Translations under genes and position numbers: made by a program
Source of the DNA: Roseovarius sp. UBA3070
GTDB lineage: Bacteria > Pseudomonadota > Alphaproteobacteria > Rhodobacterales > Rhodobacteraceae
DNA: 15,920 nucleotides
Reading direction: 5' to 3'
NCBI GenBank assembly: GCA_002366775.1
Contig: DFBW01000092.1
Span: 22,883-38,802, forward strand
In this document: piece after piece, positions 15,516-15,920 of the stretch
Position numbering within the stretch: position 1 is the first letter of the stretch
Layout of the letters: each line of letters starts with the position of its first letter
Notes under the pieces: generated by a model
Seen by the model: only the letters and a program-made list of their open reading frames with translations
Database searches by the model: none
Told to the model about the DNA's origin: nothing

Positions 15516-15920
15516 TTAGGCGCCGTTATTACAGCTGCCCAGGCTTCCGCCTGCAAACATTGGGTGGTCGGCAGGGTAGGTAACCTGTGCCGCCGGAGTA
15601 ACTTCGACAATTTCAAGAAGGTCGAACTCCGAGGTTGGGTTCTCTTTTCCGCGCACAACCAGAACGTCTTTGAAGCACTGGTGATCTTCGGCACGATAAA
15701 GTGTCGCGCCATTGCCCAGACCGTCGAATTCGAACCCTTCGAGGGCTTCAACGACGGCACATGGTGCAAACGAGCCGGCACGGGTTACTGCATCTGCATA
15801 CAGCAGGGTCTGACAGTAAACAGTGTGGGCCGCCTGGCTGGGTGGGAAGCCGTATTTGGTGCCGAAGGATTTCACAAAGGCCTTGGAGGCTTCATCCTGC
15901 AGCGACCAGTGCCAGTTGGT
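15516..15920 (-). CDS. ABC transporter substrate-binding protein, C-terminal part
   Basis: Only the last 134 codons are in the window. The gene enters from the right edge and ends with TAA at 15516-15518. The visible part starts TNWHWSLQDEASKAFVKSFG and contains PPSQAAHTVYCQTLLYADAV, typical of periplasmic binding proteins of the Leu/Ile/Val-amide (HAAT) group. It ends PMFAGGSLGSCNNGA. Four cysteines are visible (in YCQ, PCAV, HQCF and SCNN), compatible with disulfides in an exported protein. The N-terminus, signal peptide and most of the ligand pocket are missing, so the ligand cannot be judged. It precedes livH, livM, livG and livF on the same strand and should feed that importer. Confidence 0.88.
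   Translation of the reverse strand, partial: TNWHWSLQDEASKAFVKSFGTKYGFPPSQAAHTVYCQTLLYADAVTRAGSFAPCAVVEALEGFEFDGLGNGATLYRAEDHQCFKDVLVVRGKENPTSEFDLLEIVEVTPAAQVTYPADHPMFAGGSLGSCNNGA

Noticed and set aside
1..15920. Search for CRISPR arrays, insertion sequences, phage, toxin-antitoxin or defence genes
   Set aside because: No regularly spaced repeats, transposase or integrase motifs, or recognisable defence domains were seen on either strand. The gene content is core metabolism and transport.

Overview
The window looks like a chromosomal segment of a marine-type alphaproteobacterium of the Rhodobacterales (Roseobacter group). The evidence is the close ClpP/ClpX sequences, an NDUFA12-type complex I accessory subunit, an aat-accC-accB block, a small Hint-domain protein, and moderate-to-high G+C throughout. 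This assignment rests on recognised protein families, not on a database search. There are no insertion sequences, integrases, phage genes, CRISPR repeats or recognisable defence genes. Nearly all of it is core metabolism, proteolysis and transport.

Left part (1-4569). A cysteine-free Hint-domain protein lies on the minus strand and ends in a strong intrinsic terminator at 1-27. A tRNA-Leu(UAG) with an encoded CCA follows on the plus strand. Next come an ACAD10/11-type acyl-CoA dehydrogenase and the clpP-clpX protease pair, with a hairpin directly after clpX.

Middle (4570-8836). A probable 51-residue single-pass membrane protein with a TTG start sits on the minus strand in the gap after clpX. 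A tight plus-strand unit follows: NDUFA12-like complex I subunit, MlaD-like MCE protein, secreted DUF2155 protein. This unit converges, with a 37-bp coding overlap, on a minus-strand unit transcribed accB-accC-aat (biotin carboxyl carrier protein, biotin carboxylase, leucyl/phenylalanyl-tRNA-protein transferase). An inverted repeat lies just upstream of the accB ribosome binding site.

Right part (8836-15920), all on the minus strand. In transcription order there is an ABC importer of the branched-chain amino acid (HAAT) type: a substrate-binding protein cut by the window edge, then livH, livM, livG and livF. Then come acetyl-CoA synthetase (acs) and a PAS-LuxR regulator. A perfect 10-bp hairpin separates the binding-protein gene from the permease genes, and a 7-bp hairpin lies between livF and acs. 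Spacing between the permease and ATPase genes is 3-12 bp.

Taken together, the minus-strand block holds an organic-solute importer, the enzyme that makes acetyl-CoA from acetate, a sensor-regulator, and two acetyl-CoA carboxylase subunits that use acetyl-CoA for fatty-acid synthesis. I found no clearly undescribed biological system. The items most worth a second look are the cysteine-less Hint protein, the ACAD11-like enzyme, the liv-acs linkage with its hairpins, the non-canonical LivG signature motif, the hairpin upstream of accB, and the small TTG-start membrane protein.
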